DNA of 64,000 nucleotides from Corynebacterium sp. (GCF_030532965.1 NZ_JAUNKC010000002.1:18913-82912), one strand, 5' to 3'. Shown: positions 48,505 through 62,513, numbered from the stretch's first letter. Numbers and translations are program-made. The notes: generated from the letters alone by a model not told the origin.

Positions 48505-49461
48505 ATGTCCCGGATTTTCAGAAGCGACGCGATTGCCCCCGGCGACCGGGTGGTGCTCAGGCGGGTCATTGACGGCAACCATTCCGACATCATCGGCCAT
48601 GTGGTGGAAGTGACCGACGAGTACACCCGAATCCGGCCGCAGCTGGCCGGTGGGTTTCCCTCCCAGAAGCCGGAGATTCGGGTGGCGGCGGACGAGATCG
48701 CGATCGTTAAGAAGCTCAGCCCGCGGCGGGTGCGTAATTCCGATATCCGCACCATCGAAACCGCCTACGCCAAGGCCTTTCCCGGTATTGACCATATGTG
48801 GGTGGATGGTTGGTTGCTGCGGGCTGGTGATGGGATCACCGAACGCTCCAATTCGGCAGCTCCGCTGGGACCGTCCGCGCCGTTTAACCCGGTCCCTATT
48901 AAAGAAATTCGGCAGTTTTATGCCCGCCACAACCTGCCGCCGCAGGTGCTCATTCCGGAACGCATAGGTCGCGGCGTCGAAAAGCATGTGGCTGAGTTGG
49001 GGCCGGAGATCATCGTCATGACCACCCCGTTAGACACCGTCCCCGACGTGCCGGTTAGCTGCGAGTTTCGCATCGACGACCAGCCTGACGACGACTGGCT
49101 GGCGCTCTACCATTTTCGGGGCAAGCCGCTGCCTAAGCACGCGTTGGAGCAATTACGCCGAACCATCGACGGAACCATGGGGTTTGGGCGGCTTCTTATC
49201 GACGGCGCCACCGTAGCGATCACGCGCGGCACCATAACCGACGACCACCTGGGATATTCCGCGGTGGAGGTCGCCCCCGACTATCGCCGCAACGGCTTAG
49301 GTACGCAATTGGGGGCGCGCATGATGGCGTGGGGTCGCGCCAACGGGGCTCATACCGCGTATCTTCAAGTCATCGCCAGCAATACTGCTGGAATCGCGTT
49401 GTACAGCAAACTTGGTTTCGTCGAACACCACCGTCATTGCTACGGCCTATTAAAAGCTTAG
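48505..49461 (+). CDS. GNAT-family N-acetyltransferase with N-terminal SH3-like domain
   Basis: This 318-residue protein has an N-terminal portion (APGDRVVLRRVIDGNHSDII) that looks like a small beta domain. The C-terminal GNAT core has SAVEVAPDYRRNGLGTQLGA, the acetyl-CoA-binding signature, and SNTAGIALYSKLGFVEHHRH. The plan and its place between def and xth match Rv0428c of M. tuberculosis. The substrate is unknown. It contains single copies of motif C (PIKE at 48896) and motif B (GVEKH at 48975). Confidence 0.85.
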   Translation: MSRIFRSDAIAPGDRVVLRRVIDGNHSDIIGHVVEVTDEYTRIRPQLAGGFPSQKPEIRVAADEIAIVKKLSPRRVRNSDIRTIETAYAKAFPGIDHMWVDGWLLRAGDGITERSNSAAPLGPSAPFNPVPIKEIRQFYARHNLPPQVLIPERIGRGVEKHVAELGPEIIVMTTPLDTVPDVPVSCEFRIDDQPDDDWLALYHFRGKPLPKHALEQLRRTIDGTMGFGRLLIDGATVAITRGTITDDHLGYSAVEVAPDYRRNGLGTQLGARMMAWGRANGAHTAYLQVIASNTAGIALYSKLGFVEHHRHCYGLLKA

Positions 49462-49475
49462 GTATGGTTAAAGTC

Positions 49476-50234
49476 ATGCGTATTGCCAACTGGAACGTCA
49501 ATTCCGCACGCACCCGAGTCGCCCGCATGACGGATTTCCTGCACCGCCACGACATCGATGTTTGCCTTGTCCAAGAAACCAAGTGCACCGACGACCAGTT
49601 CCCATACGACGCCTTCAGTGGCTACGAAATCGCCCACTTCGGGCTCAACCAGTGGAACGGCGTGGCGATCATATCCCGGGTCGGTTTAACAGAGGTGGAA
49701 ACCAGTTTTCCCGGCCAACCAGGATTCCACAAGGACCCCACGAAACCCCAAGAGATTGAAGCGCGCGCCATCTCCGCGCTGTGCAACGGGGTTCGGGTCT
49801 GGTCACTATACGTGCCCAACGGCCGCGAAATCGCCGACCCGCACTACGACTACAAGCTGCGGTGGCTCCACGCCTTGGCCAACCACGTGGCAAACACCAC
49901 CGGACCGCTCGTGCTCGGCGGCGATTTCAATATCGCCCCGCTCGACAGCCACGTGTGGTCGCCCACCGCGTTCGTGGGGCTCACCCATGTCACCGAGCCC
50001 GAACGCCAAGCCTTCGACAATCTGCTCGACGCGGGCCTCACCGTCACCTCCCCCTTTGAGGGGTTTTCCTACTGGGATTACAAAGGCGCCCGCTTCGACC
50101 GCGGCGAGGGAATACTCATCGACTTCCAGCTGGCGCGGGATATGACCGCCACCGGTTCGCTTATCGACGTCAAAGAGCGCGCCGGTAAAGGTGCCTCCGA
50201 CCACGCCCCCGTGATCGTGGACTACGCCTTATGA
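49476..50234 (+). CDS. xth: Exodeoxyribonuclease III
   Basis: This 252-residue AP endonuclease/3' exonuclease of base-excision repair has NWNVNSARTR, CLVQETKCTDDQFP with the metal glutamate, LGGDFNIAPLDSHVW and KGASDHAPVIVDY with the catalytic His. I start it at the ATG at 49476 (MRIANWNVN); an ATG four codons earlier (49464) is possible. It is followed with a 4-bp overlap by cls. Confidence 0.95.
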   Translation: MRIANWNVNSARTRVARMTDFLHRHDIDVCLVQETKCTDDQFPYDAFSGYEIAHFGLNQWNGVAIISRVGLTEVETSFPGQPGFHKDPTKPQEIEARAISALCNGVRVWSLYVPNGREIADPHYDYKLRWLHALANHVANTTGPLVLGGDFNIAPLDSHVWSPTAFVGLTHVTEPERQAFDNLLDAGLTVTSPFEGFSYWDYKGARFDRGEGILIDFQLARDMTATGSLIDVKERAGKGASDHAPVIVDYAL

Positions 50235-51709
50235 TCACGCTCGGCAATTTCGACCTGTCCAGCTGGCAAACCATCGGCCTGATCATTGACTATTCCATCA
50301 AGATAATCGCCATCGGTTTCGTGCCCGAGGGCCGCCGCCCGTCCTCCTCCACCGCCTGGCTGCTCGCCATTCTGGCCCTGCCCTATATTGGCCTGCCGCT
50401 GTTTTTGCTCATGGGCTCGCCCTATATCAACCGCAGGCGGCACCGGATCCAACAGGCCGCTAATCGACGCATCACCAACGTCCAAGCCAAAGTACCCAAC
50501 CACCCATTAGAGGAAATCAGCCGCGAACTCGATTCGATGATTGCCCTCAATCGGACCCTCACCGCCATGCCGGCCGTCACCGGCACCAACCACGGCGTCC
50601 ATAGCGACTACAACGACATCATCAAGCGCATGGCCGAAGCCGTCGACAACGCCCGCGACTACGTGCACGTCGAAATCTACATCATGGCCTGGGACGACAC
50701 CACCGACGTGTTCTTCCAAGCACTCGCCCGAGCCGTCAAGCGCGGGGTTAAAGTACGACTCCTGCTTGATCACGTGGGCTCCTGGAAATACCCCGGATTC
50801 TACAAACTAGGCCGCAGGCTCAGCGCCATCGGGGTGGAATGGCACCTCATGTTGCCGCTGCAACCGTGGCGGTGGCGGTTCCGCCGACCCGACCTGCGCA
50901 ATCACCGAAAAATGCTCATCATCGACGGCGAACGCGGATTCCTCGGCTCGCTGAACATGATCGACTCCTCCTACCTGTTGCCCGCCAATATTAAAGACGG
51001 ACGCCATTGGGTCGACATCATGGTGGAGCTTTCCGGGCCGGTGGTCGCCAGTATGAACACCATTTTTGCGGTGGACTGGTACTTAGAATCCGACGAACTT
51101 TTAGAAGTCGTCGACCAGGCTCCCCCGAACCTGGAGCGCGAGGACGTCAACCTGGTCCAATTAGTACCCTCAGGACCGGGATACACCACCGAACCGAACC
51201 TGCGGATGTTTAATTCCATCATCCACCACGCCAAAGACCGGCTGGTGATGTGCTCACCCTACTTCATCCCCGATGAATCCATGCTTGAGGCCGTCACCTC
51301 CGCCTGCTACCGCGGGGTTCGGGTCGAACTGCTAGTAAGCGAACAAGCCGACCAATTCATGGTCGGCCACGCCCAATCCTCCTATTACCAGGCGTTATTG
51401 GAAGCCGGGGTGCGGATCTTCCAGTACCGCGCCCCCTACGTCCTGCACTCCAAGTACGTTCTCGCCGACCCGGAATCCCCCGACGCGGTGGGCGTGGTGG
51501 GCTCATCCAATATGGATATGCGCAGCTTCGGGCTCAACTACGAAGTGTCGCTGATGATGACCCGCGGCGATATCATCACCCAATTAAACGAACTGACCGA
51601 CGAATACCAGGCGAACTCCACCGAGCTCACCCTCGATGTGTGGAATAAACGAGGGCTCACTCGCCGGTATATCGACAATATTATGCGCCTGACATCGGCG
51701 CTGCAGTAG
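50231..51709 (+). CDS. cls: Cardiolipin synthase (PLD type)
   Basis: This 492-residue membrane enzyme joins two phosphatidylglycerols, or a related pair, to cardiolipin. Two N-terminal membrane segments (IGLIIDYSIKIIAIGF and AWLLAILALPYIGLPLFLLM) precede two HKD motifs: NHRKMLIIDGERGFLGSLNM near residue 225 and LHSKYVLADPE with GSSNMDMRSFGLNYE near residues 405-440. The start overlaps the xth stop. The convergent ABC genes begin 18 bp beyond the stop. Confidence 0.94.
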   Translation: MITLGNFDLSSWQTIGLIIDYSIKIIAIGFVPEGRRPSSSTAWLLAILALPYIGLPLFLLMGSPYINRRRHRIQQAANRRITNVQAKVPNHPLEEISRELDSMIALNRTLTAMPAVTGTNHGVHSDYNDIIKRMAEAVDNARDYVHVEIYIMAWDDTTDVFFQALARAVKRGVKVRLLLDHVGSWKYPGFYKLGRRLSAIGVEWHLMLPLQPWRWRFRRPDLRNHRKMLIIDGERGFLGSLNMIDSSYLLPANIKDGRHWVDIMVELSGPVVASMNTIFAVDWYLESDELLEVVDQAPPNLEREDVNLVQLVPSGPGYTTEPNLRMFNSIIHHAKDRLVMCSPYFIPDESMLEAVTSACYRGVRVELLVSEQADQFMVGHAQSSYYQALLEAGVRIFQYRAPYVLHSKYVLADPESPDAVGVVGSSNMDMRSFGLNYEVSLMMTRGDIITQLNELTDEYQANSTELTLDVWNKRGLTRRYIDNIMRLTSALQ

Positions 51710-51727
51710 AGCGTCGACAAGCAAAAA

Positions 51728-52489
51728 CTAGGCGTCCCGCGACCGCAACACGCCAATGCCAAAAATGAAAACCGTAATAGCCCAGCAGGCGAAATAAATG
51801 CCGGAACCGTAAACCCCCCACGGCCCATCAGCGATCGGTTCCTTCAGAATAAACGCCGTCATATTGCTCATCGGGCCGTACTGTCTGACGTACTGGCCGA
51901 TATGCGGCAGCAAGCCAATGATGCCTTCCAGGGCGAGGATCCACAAGCTCATCAGCGCAACCGCGCCGGCGGTTTGCCGCAGCAACCACGCAACGCCCTG
52001 GCTAAAGGTAACCAGCAGCACCAACGTCACCGGATACGTCCACATGATGCGGCGGGCGTTATCATCCTGCCACACCTCAAGCGTTGCCGAAGCCGCCTCC
52101 GAGGCCGTGGTCTTCGCCATGTAGAAACACAAAATCACCGTGACCAGGGAAAAAATCGCAACGATAATCGAATACAGCAACCACTTTGCCAACGCCACCA
52201 CAATCCGATTAGGGGTGGCCATGAACGTCACCGACTGGTAATTATGCCGATACTCCGCCGTCACCACCATGATCGCCTGGACACTAACGACAAACGTACC
52301 CAACGCGGCAATCGCTGTCACGACCTTATCCGCATACAAAATCGGGATATTAAACACCAGCGGATCCGGTTCCACCTGGCTGCCCGCCAAAGCTGCGAAA
52401 CCAACCGCCATGAAAATGAACAACGCCGTAGTCCAATAAATAGCGTTAGTGGTTGTTAATTTAGTCCACTCAGAAATAAAGGTCTTCAT
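51728..52489 (-). CDS. ABC-2 type exporter permease
   Basis: This 253-residue protein has six membrane segments, beginning with NAIYWTTALFIFMAVGFAAL and including VVTAIAALGTFVVSVQAIMV and YSIIVAIFSLVTVILCFYMA. It starts MKTFISEWTKLTT, the usual cytosolic opening of ABC-2 permeases. It pairs with the ATPase gene 2 bp upstream. The substrate is unknown; similar pairs serve drug or peptide export. Confidence 0.88.
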   Translation of the reverse strand: MKTFISEWTKLTTTNAIYWTTALFIFMAVGFAALAGSQVEPDPLVFNIPILYADKVVTAIAALGTFVVSVQAIMVVTAEYRHNYQSVTFMATPNRIVVALAKWLLYSIIVAIFSLVTVILCFYMAKTTASEAASATLEVWQDDNARRIMWTYPVTLVLLVTFSQGVAWLLRQTAGAVALMSLWILALEGIIGLLPHIGQYVRQYGPMSNMTAFILKEPIADGPWGVYGSGIYFACWAITVFIFGIGVLRSRDA

Positions 52490-52491
52490 GG

Positions 52492-53421
52492 TTACTTCGA
52501 CTCCCTTTCGGTGGCCTGATACTGGACAGCGTGATTAGTCATTTCCATGAAAGCATCCTCCAAAGACGCCTGCCGCTCCGAGAGCTGATACAACGCAACC
52601 TGGTGCTGGAATGCGACCGCACCCACCTGGTCGGTCTGGGAGTTATCGATCAGCAATAACGGCCGACCTTCCTGATCCACGTCGGTACGCGCAACGATCC
52701 CCTGCTGCTCCAAACCCGACCGCAGGCGCTCATTATCAGAACTGCGCACAATCACCGTCGATTTAGAATTTTCTTTAATAAAGGAGTAGGTCGAACAATC
52801 CGCAACCAGTTTGCCTTTACCGATAACAACCAAGTGATCCGCTGTCTGCGACATCTCGCTCAGCAAGTGCGACGACACCAAAATCGTACGCCCTTCGCTC
52901 GCCAACCCCCGCAAAAACTCGCGTACCCACCGAATACCCTCCGGGTCAAGGCCGTTCACCGGCTCATCCAGAATCAAAATCTCCGGATCCCCCAGAAGAG
53001 CCGTGGCCAAACCAAGCCGCTGACCCATGCCAAGCGAGAAACCGCCTGCCTTCTTCTTCGCCACCCCGGTCAAACCAACCAGGTGCAACACCTCGGCGAC
53101 CCGAGATTTCTTAATCCCATTCGATTGTGCCACCCAGGTTAAATGGTCGACCGCCCGGCGGTTTGGGTGCACCGCCTTGGCATCCAACAACGTTCCCACC
53201 TTGAATAATGGGTCTTTCATCGAGCGGTATGGGACGCCGTCGATAAGCGCCGTTCCCGACGTTGGCGTGTCCAACCCCAGAATCATCCGCATCGTCGTCG
53301 ACTTTCCTGCACCGTTGGGGCCCAAAAACCCCGTGACGATGCCCGGACGCACATCAAAAGACAAATCATCCACCGCACGAACATCACCGTACTGCTTGGA
53401 TAAACCTCGCACTTCAATCAT
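52492..53421 (-). CDS. ABC exporter ATP-binding protein
   Basis: This 309-residue ATPase has Walker A GFLGPNGAGKSTTMRMILGL, signature FSLGMGQRLGLATALLG (LSGGQ-like, here SLGMG) and Walker B EILILDEPVNGLDPEG, with SSHLLSEMSQTADHLV as the switch histidine region. It belongs to the drug-exporter (DrrA/BcrA) type. The start is the ATG at 53421 (MIEVRGLSKQYGD). It leads a two-gene operon and diverges from glnX. Confidence 0.93.
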   Translation of the reverse strand: MIEVRGLSKQYGDVRAVDDLSFDVRPGIVTGFLGPNGAGKSTTMRMILGLDTPTSGTALIDGVPYRSMKDPLFKVGTLLDAKAVHPNRRAVDHLTWVAQSNGIKKSRVAEVLHLVGLTGVAKKKAGGFSLGMGQRLGLATALLGDPEILILDEPVNGLDPEGIRWVREFLRGLASEGRTILVSSHLLSEMSQTADHLVVIGKGKLVADCSTYSFIKENSKSTVIVRSSDNERLRSGLEQQGIVARTDVDQEGRPLLLIDNSQTDQVGAVAFQHQVALYQLSERQASLEDAFMEMTNHAVQYQATERESK

Positions 53422-53502
53422 GCAAGCAATTCTGTCACAAAAAAGCCACGCTGTGGCCAAGCTCCATCAAAAACCGAAAATCCACTATCCTTTAACACAA
53501 AA

Positions 53503-53508
53503 TAGTAT
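53503..53508 (+). promoter_or_regulatory. -10 box of a probable leaderless glnX transcript
   Basis: TAGTAT ends 6 bp before the GTG start of glnX. Transcription would begin at or next to the start codon, and there is no Shine-Dalgarno sequence in that space. A leaderless mRNA is therefore likely. Confidence 0.55.
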
Positions 53509-53514
53509 CCCCGC

Positions 53515-54899
53515 GTGAAGGCAGAAACATTGGAAGCCCACACCAGCCCCATCGCCCACCTTGTGCCAGATGACACCCAAGATCGGTGGCTCGACAAAAC
53601 CGCCCGTCGCCGCAGCGTCATCCGCCGCCTCTGGCACGGATACATTAACTATCCCCGCCGCTGGACCAAAAAATTTCTCCGCTTCCTCCACACCACGCCC
53701 GGCAAAATGACCGCAATGGTACTCCTGCTCAGCATCTTCACCCTCTCCGCCGGGTTGTCCATGTCCAATATTGCAGCCGACCGCCGCCTAGACTTCGACC
53801 ACCTCATTAATAACACCGAACCGGTCAGCTACATGGCCCACAACCTCTACACCTCACTCTCCTCCGCCAACACCGCCGCATCCTCCGGATTCGTACTGGC
53901 CGGAACCGACTCCGAAGCCGCCCGGGCCGACTACTTCACAGCCTTCCAAGAAGCAGGACACGCCATCGCCCTCACCGCAGGCGGCATATCCATCGACGAC
54001 ACCCAAGAACTCGCGCTGATCACCGAACTGTCCCAAAAACTACCCATCTACACCGGGCTTGTCGAAACCGCCTGGGCCAACAACCGCCAAGGCAACCCCG
54101 TCGGCGTGGCCTACATGTCCGAAGCCTCCACCCTCATGCGGGAAGAACTCCTGCCACTAGCCGCGCGCCTATACACGCTGACCAGTGAGAACGTCGAAAA
54201 GCAACAACAGTCACTCACCGAACCCCTATGGCTACCCATCTCCGGGCTCGCCGCCGCCCTCATCGCGCTCGTACTCGCCCAAATCTGGATGTCTGCCACC
54301 ACCAACCGCCGCTTTAATAAGGGGATGCTGCTAGCATTCGCCCTCATGGCGATCGCCACCACCTGGGTTGTCACCGCCAACGCCATCACCTGGCAAGCAG
54401 GCTCCAAAGCCTACGAAAAAGCCTCCGCCCCATTAGAGAACCTCACCGACGCCCGCATCCTCGCCCAACAAGCCCGCACCCAAGAAATGCTGGCGCTGGT
54501 GTGGCGGCAATCCCTAGAAAGCTCCGGCACCACCTTCGCCACCGCCACCTCCTCTATTAAAGAAACTCTCGCCACCTTCAACCACCCCACCGCCCGCGAA
54601 GCCGAGACCGCACTAACCACCTGGGCCAATTCCCACAATGACATCCTCGCAGCGCTCAACGTCGGCGACTACGAAACCGCTCAATCGCTCGCCCTGAAAT
54701 CCGAAACCGCCCAAGCATACGAAGACCTCGACACCGCGCTCGCCACGCTAATCGACGAAAACCGCACCATCATGCGCGCCTACCTCGACCAAGGTGTAAC
54801 CGCCTCCACCTTCGTATCCACCATGGTCCTGCTGATAAGCATCATCTCCGTATTAAGCCTATGGATCGGAATCCGACCCCGACTGCAGGAGTACCTCTA

Positions 54900-54900
<1 letters not shown>
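53515..54900 (+). CDS. glnX: GlnX-like membrane protein of the PknG pathway
   Basis: This 461-residue membrane protein has four hydrophobic segments: TAMVLLLSIFTLSAGLSM near residue 67, LWLPISGLAAALIALVLAQI near 240, LLAFALMAIATTWVVTANA near 270, and MVLLISIISVLSLWIG near the end. The two loops facing outside are large and helical. In corynebacteria glnX, glnH and pknG form one operon in which GlnH and GlnX signal amino-acid levels to PknG across the membrane. The start is a GTG at 53515 with no ribosome site. It overlaps glnH by one base (TAATG). Confidence 0.88.
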
Positions 54901-58179
<3,279 letters not shown>

Positions 58180-58185
58180 TACAGC

Positions 58186-58223
58186 ACGACTAGGCCGCGA
58201 ACCTGTGTGGTTGCGGCCGTCGT
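58186..58223. terminator. Hairpin between pknG and the HNH gene
   Basis: ACGAC (58186-58190) and GTCGT (58219-58223) with GGCCGC (58193-58198) and GCGGCC (58213-58218) make a strong stem 6 bp past the pknG stop. There is no T-run. It may stop transcription from both sides of this convergent gap. Confidence 0.6.
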
Positions 58224-58232
58224 AAGGCGTGT

Positions 58233-59420
58233 TTAGTCGCGGGGCGGTGGTTTTTCGATCGCTCCCATCCGCGCTGCGTAGGCGGCTAGTCCTCGGTTGT
58301 TAGCGCGGTGTCTGTTTCTTCTAATAGTGCCGTCGGGCATTTGGTAGTGTGTCAGTCCGGTCGCTGGGTCGGTGATGACTCTGCCGTTTTTAATAGTGGG
58401 GCCGTCGTCGTTTTTGAGGTTGTGTTTTCGGCACAGCGGACAGAGGTTGTCGGGGGTGGTTTTTCCGCCCGCTGCGAAGGACTGGATGTGGTGGGTTTCG
58501 CAGCGGATTGCGTTGATGGTGCAGTCGGGGTGTTGGCACACGAGGTGGCTGAGGATGCTGATGAATCGATCGTTGACGTCGGCAAGCCGTTTGATTTCGA
58601 GTACGTCTTGTGGCCGCATGACGCCGGTGTGGTCTTTGTAGACGGTGACGGCGAATCCGTATTTTTCGAGCCGCCGGTTCGCTAGGTCGTCAATATTGAC
58701 GACTACTCCATTCGTGTCGACGACGGTGCCGTCGATGTTTTTCGTCAATTCCCAGTCGGGGATGATGATGCAGGGGCGCTGTCGTAGGTCGCGCGGGTTT
58801 TCGGGGTTTTCCCACGCCTCGGCGTATTCGATTTCTTTAATAGAGGTTGGCGTCGCAATCCGCCGATAGAGAGCCTTGGCGTGGCCTTCGGCTTCGTCGA
58901 CGGCGTTGTGCGAGTGGACGAGCGCCCGGGCTTCGGGGGTGAGTGAGCTGCGCAGGTGTTCGGCTTGTTCGGCGGGTAGTTTGGCGATGATGTAGCTCAT
59001 TCCGTCGGCATCGGGGGTGGCGGAGTAGCGCAGATGCCATTTGCGGTTGCGGGTGTATCCGCCATTAAGCTTTTCGACGACCTCCGTGACGTGTTGTTTG
59101 TTTTCGTCGACGGTGCGGTTGCGGGCGTCGTCGAAAAGCTGTGCCCGCAGGGCATGCCTGTCGACGTCGGGGTTTGTCAGCTTGCGCGGCGTGATCGCAA
59201 TGTCGCGGAGGATTTCGAAGCAGATTCCGTCAGCGTGGGCGAGTTCTTCGGTTTCGTAGACTTTCGCGGTGGAGATCATTCGGCTCGCGGTGGCTTGCGA
59301 AATCCCCAGTGCGGCGGCAAGTTCGACTTTGTCCATGCTGGTTTCTTTAATAGCGAGGAGAAGCTCCGCGCCTCGCCGCGCTACCTGCGCGTATGCGGTG
59401 AAGATTTCCGGCATGTCCAT
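58233..59420 (-). CDS. DUF222/HNH endonuclease-domain protein, second copy
   Basis: This 395-residue protein has the same plan as the one at 7211-8479: N-terminal helix-turn-helix-like ELAAALGISQATASRMIS, a central DUF222 region (HLRYSATPDADGMSYIIAKL), and an HNH with CQHPDCTINA, CETHHIQSFAAGG and LCPLCRKHNLKN. The two share the arrangement of blocks but differ at many residues. It contains two copies of motif C and two of motif B. The DNA target and role are unknown. The gene is convergent with pknG. Confidence 0.88.
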   Translation of the reverse strand: MDMPEIFTAYAQVARRGAELLLAIKETSMDKVELAAALGISQATASRMISTAKVYETEELAHADGICFEILRDIAITPRKLTNPDVDRHALRAQLFDDARNRTVDENKQHVTEVVEKLNGGYTRNRKWHLRYSATPDADGMSYIIAKLPAEQAEHLRSSLTPEARALVHSHNAVDEAEGHAKALYRRIATPTSIKEIEYAEAWENPENPRDLRQRPCIIIPDWELTKNIDGTVVDTNGVVVNIDDLANRRLEKYGFAVTVYKDHTGVMRPQDVLEIKRLADVNDRFISILSHLVCQHPDCTINAIRCETHHIQSFAAGGKTTPDNLCPLCRKHNLKNDDGPTIKNGRVITDPATGLTHYQMPDGTIRRNRHRANNRGLAAYAARMGAIEKPPPRD

Positions 59421-59606
59421 GATTTAAGGGTATGGAGCAGCGCTGTGGCTTAGCAATGGGTTTAGAAAGTTTCTATGCGTGGTTGTGCCTGTTCATACGC
59501 CAGATAAGAATTCGGAGCCCGCGGGAACCATTCGGGGGTTTCGGTGAGTCTTATTAAAGAATGGGCACTTTTCGATTCGGGGGCACCCACCTAAGAGTTT
59601 TTAAGC

Positions 59607-59642
59607 AAAAAAATCGGGCTGACCAATCATCAGCCCGATTTT
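59607..59642 (-). terminator. Terminator of pta-ackA
   Basis: AAAATCGGGCTG (59610-59621) pairs with CAGCCCGATTTT (59631-59642) and the minus strand continues with TTTTTTTGC. It is a classic terminator. A CTATTAAAG motif lies between it and the ackA stop. Confidence 0.92.
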
Positions 59643-59653
59643 CTTTAATAGGG

Positions 59654-60844
59654 TTAGCTGGCGAGTTTCTTCGCGTACCTGGCGATTGCCAGTTCTTCGT
59701 TGGTGGGCACAACCCACACTTTGATGCGAGAGTCGTCAGTGGAAATGAGTCGCGGCCCGGTGTTGGGTTGGTTGTTGCGCTCGTCGTCAATCTTGATGCC
59801 GTACATTTCCAGCCCGGCTAGCGCATCGGCGCGCACGAAGGTGGCGTTTTCGCCGACGCCTGCGGTGAAAGTGATGGCGTCGACGTTTCCGAGGGTGATC
59901 ATGTAGGAGCCGATGTAGCGGCGCAGCTGATGGATGTAGACGTTGTAAGCCAGCCAGGCGTCCTGGTCGCCGTCGTCAATTTTGGCGCGGAGTTCGCGGA
60001 AATCGTTGACTCCGGAGATTCCCTTGACGCCGGATTGTTTGTTTAATAGGGAGTCGATCTCGTCGATGCTCATTCCGGCGGTGCGGTGGAGGTGGAAGAC
60101 GATACCGGGATCGATGTCGCCGGAGCGGGTTCCCATGACCAAGCCGGCTAGCGGGGTCATGCCCATGGAGGTGTCGATAGGCTGCCCGGCTTTAATAGCG
60201 GCACACGAGGCGCCATTGCCGAGGTGGAGGGTGATCTGGTTGATCTGGTCGGATTCCATAAGCTCGTGCACCTTGTGGGACACGTATTCGTGGCTAGTGC
60301 CGTGGAACCCGTATCGACGCACCCCGTTTTCGGCGGCTACTTCCGCATTGATGGCATACAGCGCCGCGGCTGGCGGCATCGCGTGGAAAAAGCCGGTGTC
60401 GAATACTCCGATGTGTGGAATATTTGGGAGCAATTCCCGGGCTACTTCGACGCCTTGGATGTTTGCCGGGTTGTGCAGCGGTGCCAGTGGGATCAGGTCG
60501 CGAACCATTTGGAGGATTTCGTCGGTGATGATTTCCGGTTTGCTGAACAGGATTCCGCCGTGAACAAGCCGGTGGCCGACCGCGACGAGGTCGACGTCGA
60601 GCGGGCCGCAGCCGTGTTGGCTCATGAGTTTAAACGACAGGTCCAAGCCGGTGGCGTGGTCCGGGATCGGCGCTTTAATAGTGTGTTTTTCACCCGCATG
60701 TTTGAGGGTGATGGTTCCTTCGGTTTCTCCGATTTGTTCGACGAGTCCGGATGCAAAGGGCTCGTCGGTTGCGTGCTGGTCGGGATCGACAAGCTGGAAT
60801 TTAATGGAGGAGGAGCCGGAATTGAGCACAAGGACGAGGGACAT
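59654..60844 (-). CDS. ackA: Acetate kinase
   Basis: This 396-residue enzyme makes acetyl phosphate from acetate and ATP, or the reverse. [34 protein letters not shown] and [20 protein letters not shown] are its signatures, and [18 protein letters not shown] is the C-terminal nucleotide region. Its ATG overlaps the pta stop (TAATG). Together with pta it interconverts acetate and acetyl-CoA. The terminator lies 11 bp past the stop. Confidence 0.97.
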   Translation of the reverse strand: MSLVLVLNSGSSSIKFQLVDPDQHATDEPFASGLVEQIGETEGTITLKHAGEKHTIKAPIPDHATGLDLSFKLMSQHGCGPLDVDLVAVGHRLVHGGILFSKPEIITDEILQMVRDLIPLAPLHNPANIQGVEVARELLPNIPHIGVFDTGFFHAMPPAAALYAINAEVAAENGVRRYGFHGTSHEYVSHKVHELMESDQINQITLHLGNGASCAAIKAGQPIDTSMGMTPLAGLVMGTRSGDIDPGIVFHLHRTAGMSIDEIDSLLNKQSGVKGISGVNDFRELRAKIDDGDQDAWLAYNVYIHQLRRYIGSYMITLGNVDAITFTAGVGENATFVRADALAGLEMYGIKIDDERNNQPNTGPRLISTDDSRIKVWVVPTNEELAIARYAKKLAS

Positions 60845-62217
60845 TAGGCTTTGCCTCCTGTTGCCTGGATAGCGGTGATGGCAACGGTATTGACAATGTC
60901 GGGTACGGTTGCGCCGCGGGAGAGGTCATTGACCGGCTTATTAAGGCCTTGGAGGATAGGTCCAACCGCGAGGGCGTGGCCGGTGCGCTGCGCGGTCTTG
61001 TATCCGATGTTTCCGGCCTCAAGATCCGGGAAGATAAAGACGTTTGCCTGGCCAGCGACCTTGGATTCGGGGAGCTTCTTGGCCGCAACACCCGGATCCA
61101 TGGCGGCGTCGAACTGCAGGGGGCCGTCGACAAGCAAAGCGGGGTCTTTTTCGTGGGCAATGCGGACTGCTTCGGTCGCGCGGTCGACGTCGGGGCCAGT
61201 GCCGGAAGTTCCGGTGGAGTAGCTAAGGATCGCTACCCTCGGATCAATGCCGAATTGGGCTGCGGTGCGGGCGGAGATGACGGCGATTTCCGCCAGCTGT
61301 TCCGCGGTGGGGTTGGGGTTGACGGCACAGTCGCCGAAGGCCCACAGTTTTCCACGCATGACCATGATGAAAATCGACGAAACGACGGAAGCGCCGGGGA
61401 CGGTTTTAATGATCTGGAAGGAGGGTTTAATGGTGTGGGCGGTGGTGTGCGCCGCACCGGACACCATGCCATCGGCCAGACCTTTATGGATCATCATGGT
61501 GGCGTAGTAGGAGATGTCCTTCATGGTTTCTTTGGCTTCTTCCAGGGTCATGCCCTTGTGTTTGCGAAGCTCGTAGAATTCTTGGGCAAATTCCTCGGCG
61601 CGGGCGTCGTTAAGCGGATCGGCAATATTCGCATCCGACAAATCAAGCCCCAGCTCCACGCCGCGGGCCAGGACGGTTGCTGGGTCGCCCAGGATGGTCA
61701 GCTGGCAAATACGTTCCCGCAGCAGCTGATCGGCTGCGGTGAGGATTCGGTCGTCGTCGCCTTCCGGCAAAACGATATGCGCCTGGTGTTGCTTCGCGCG
61801 GTTTAATAGCCAGTGCTCGAAAACGTCGGCATTCATGACTTGCTGCGCTTCGGTGGTGCGCGCCGCGTCGACGGCGGTGGTTAACGACTGCTCGCCGATG
61901 ACAATGGCTGCGATTTTCGCCCCCAGCTCCGCCGCCTCAATCCGGGCCAGTTCGGTGATGGTTGCTTCTTCCGCCGCCTGGATCACCATAGCCACCCCGA
62001 GTGCCGCCGCTGAACGAGCGTCAAAGTTTAGATTTCCGGTGCCGGTGTATACCACTGGATCATCTGATGCGTGTTTGAGAACATCGGCGATTTCTGGTGC
62101 GTCATGTACCAGTGGACGAATGTTGACGCCTAATGCGTTGGCAAATTCGGCAACTTCCGTTGGATTAAGACGGCGGCCGATGGCGGTGAGCAACACGGAG
62201 CGAGTAGTTTGGGTCAC
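60844..62217 (-). CDS. pta: Phosphate acetyltransferase
   Basis: This 457-residue protein links acetyl-CoA and acetyl phosphate. The C-terminal catalytic domain, from about residue 130, has [40 protein letters not shown] and [20 protein letters not shown], then [15 protein letters not shown]. The shorter N-terminal part is the reduced DRTGG-like region of corynebacterial Pta. The pta-ackA order and the overlap match C. glutamicum. fprA lies divergently 296 bp away, and that gap also holds a CTATTAAAG copy. Confidence 0.96.
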   Translation of the reverse strand: MTQTTRSVLLTAIGRRLNPTEVAEFANALGVNIRPLVHDAPEIADVLKHASDDPVVYTGTGNLNFDARSAAALGVAMVIQAAEEATITELARIEAAELGAKIAAIVIGEQSLTTAVDAARTTEAQQVMNADVFEHWLLNRAKQHQAHIVLPEGDDDRILTAADQLLRERICQLTILGDPATVLARGVELGLDLSDANIADPLNDARAEEFAQEFYELRKHKGMTLEEAKETMKDISYYATMMIHKGLADGMVSGAAHTTAHTIKPSFQIIKTVPGASVVSSIFIMVMRGKLWAFGDCAVNPNPTAEQLAEIAVISARTAAQFGIDPRVAILSYSTGTSGTGPDVDRATEAVRIAHEKDPALLVDGPLQFDAAMDPGVAAKKLPESKVAGQANVFIFPDLEAGNIGYKTAQRTGHALAVGPILQGLNKPVNDLSRGATVPDIVNTVAITAIQATGGKA

Positions 62218-62513
62218 CAGAAATCCCTTCTTTGAAGTATGAACGCGAGTGTGAGACAGGCGTCAAAAGCGTGCCGCCTGTGAATCAACCCATAAGTTTA
62301 CAAGGTTTAGTTCCCCTGTGGGTGCTTCGGATTAGCAAAAATACTTGGGTGGAGAAAAGTTTTTCTAGCACGCAGGGTAGCAATTACTTTCTTTAATAGG
62401 GCGGATGACTATTGCCCAGCGGCTATTGGGCGTAAAGTGCTAAAGGGCGCGTACGTAATTCACGCGCACTATGTTTGTGTTGTTTTTAGCGTTCTAAGGA
62501 TTTCGAAGCGACT

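Noticed and set aside
60949-61806. A 285-codon open frame on the plus strand
   Set aside because: It is antisense to pta. Glycine- and histidine-rich composition is typical of a shadow frame.
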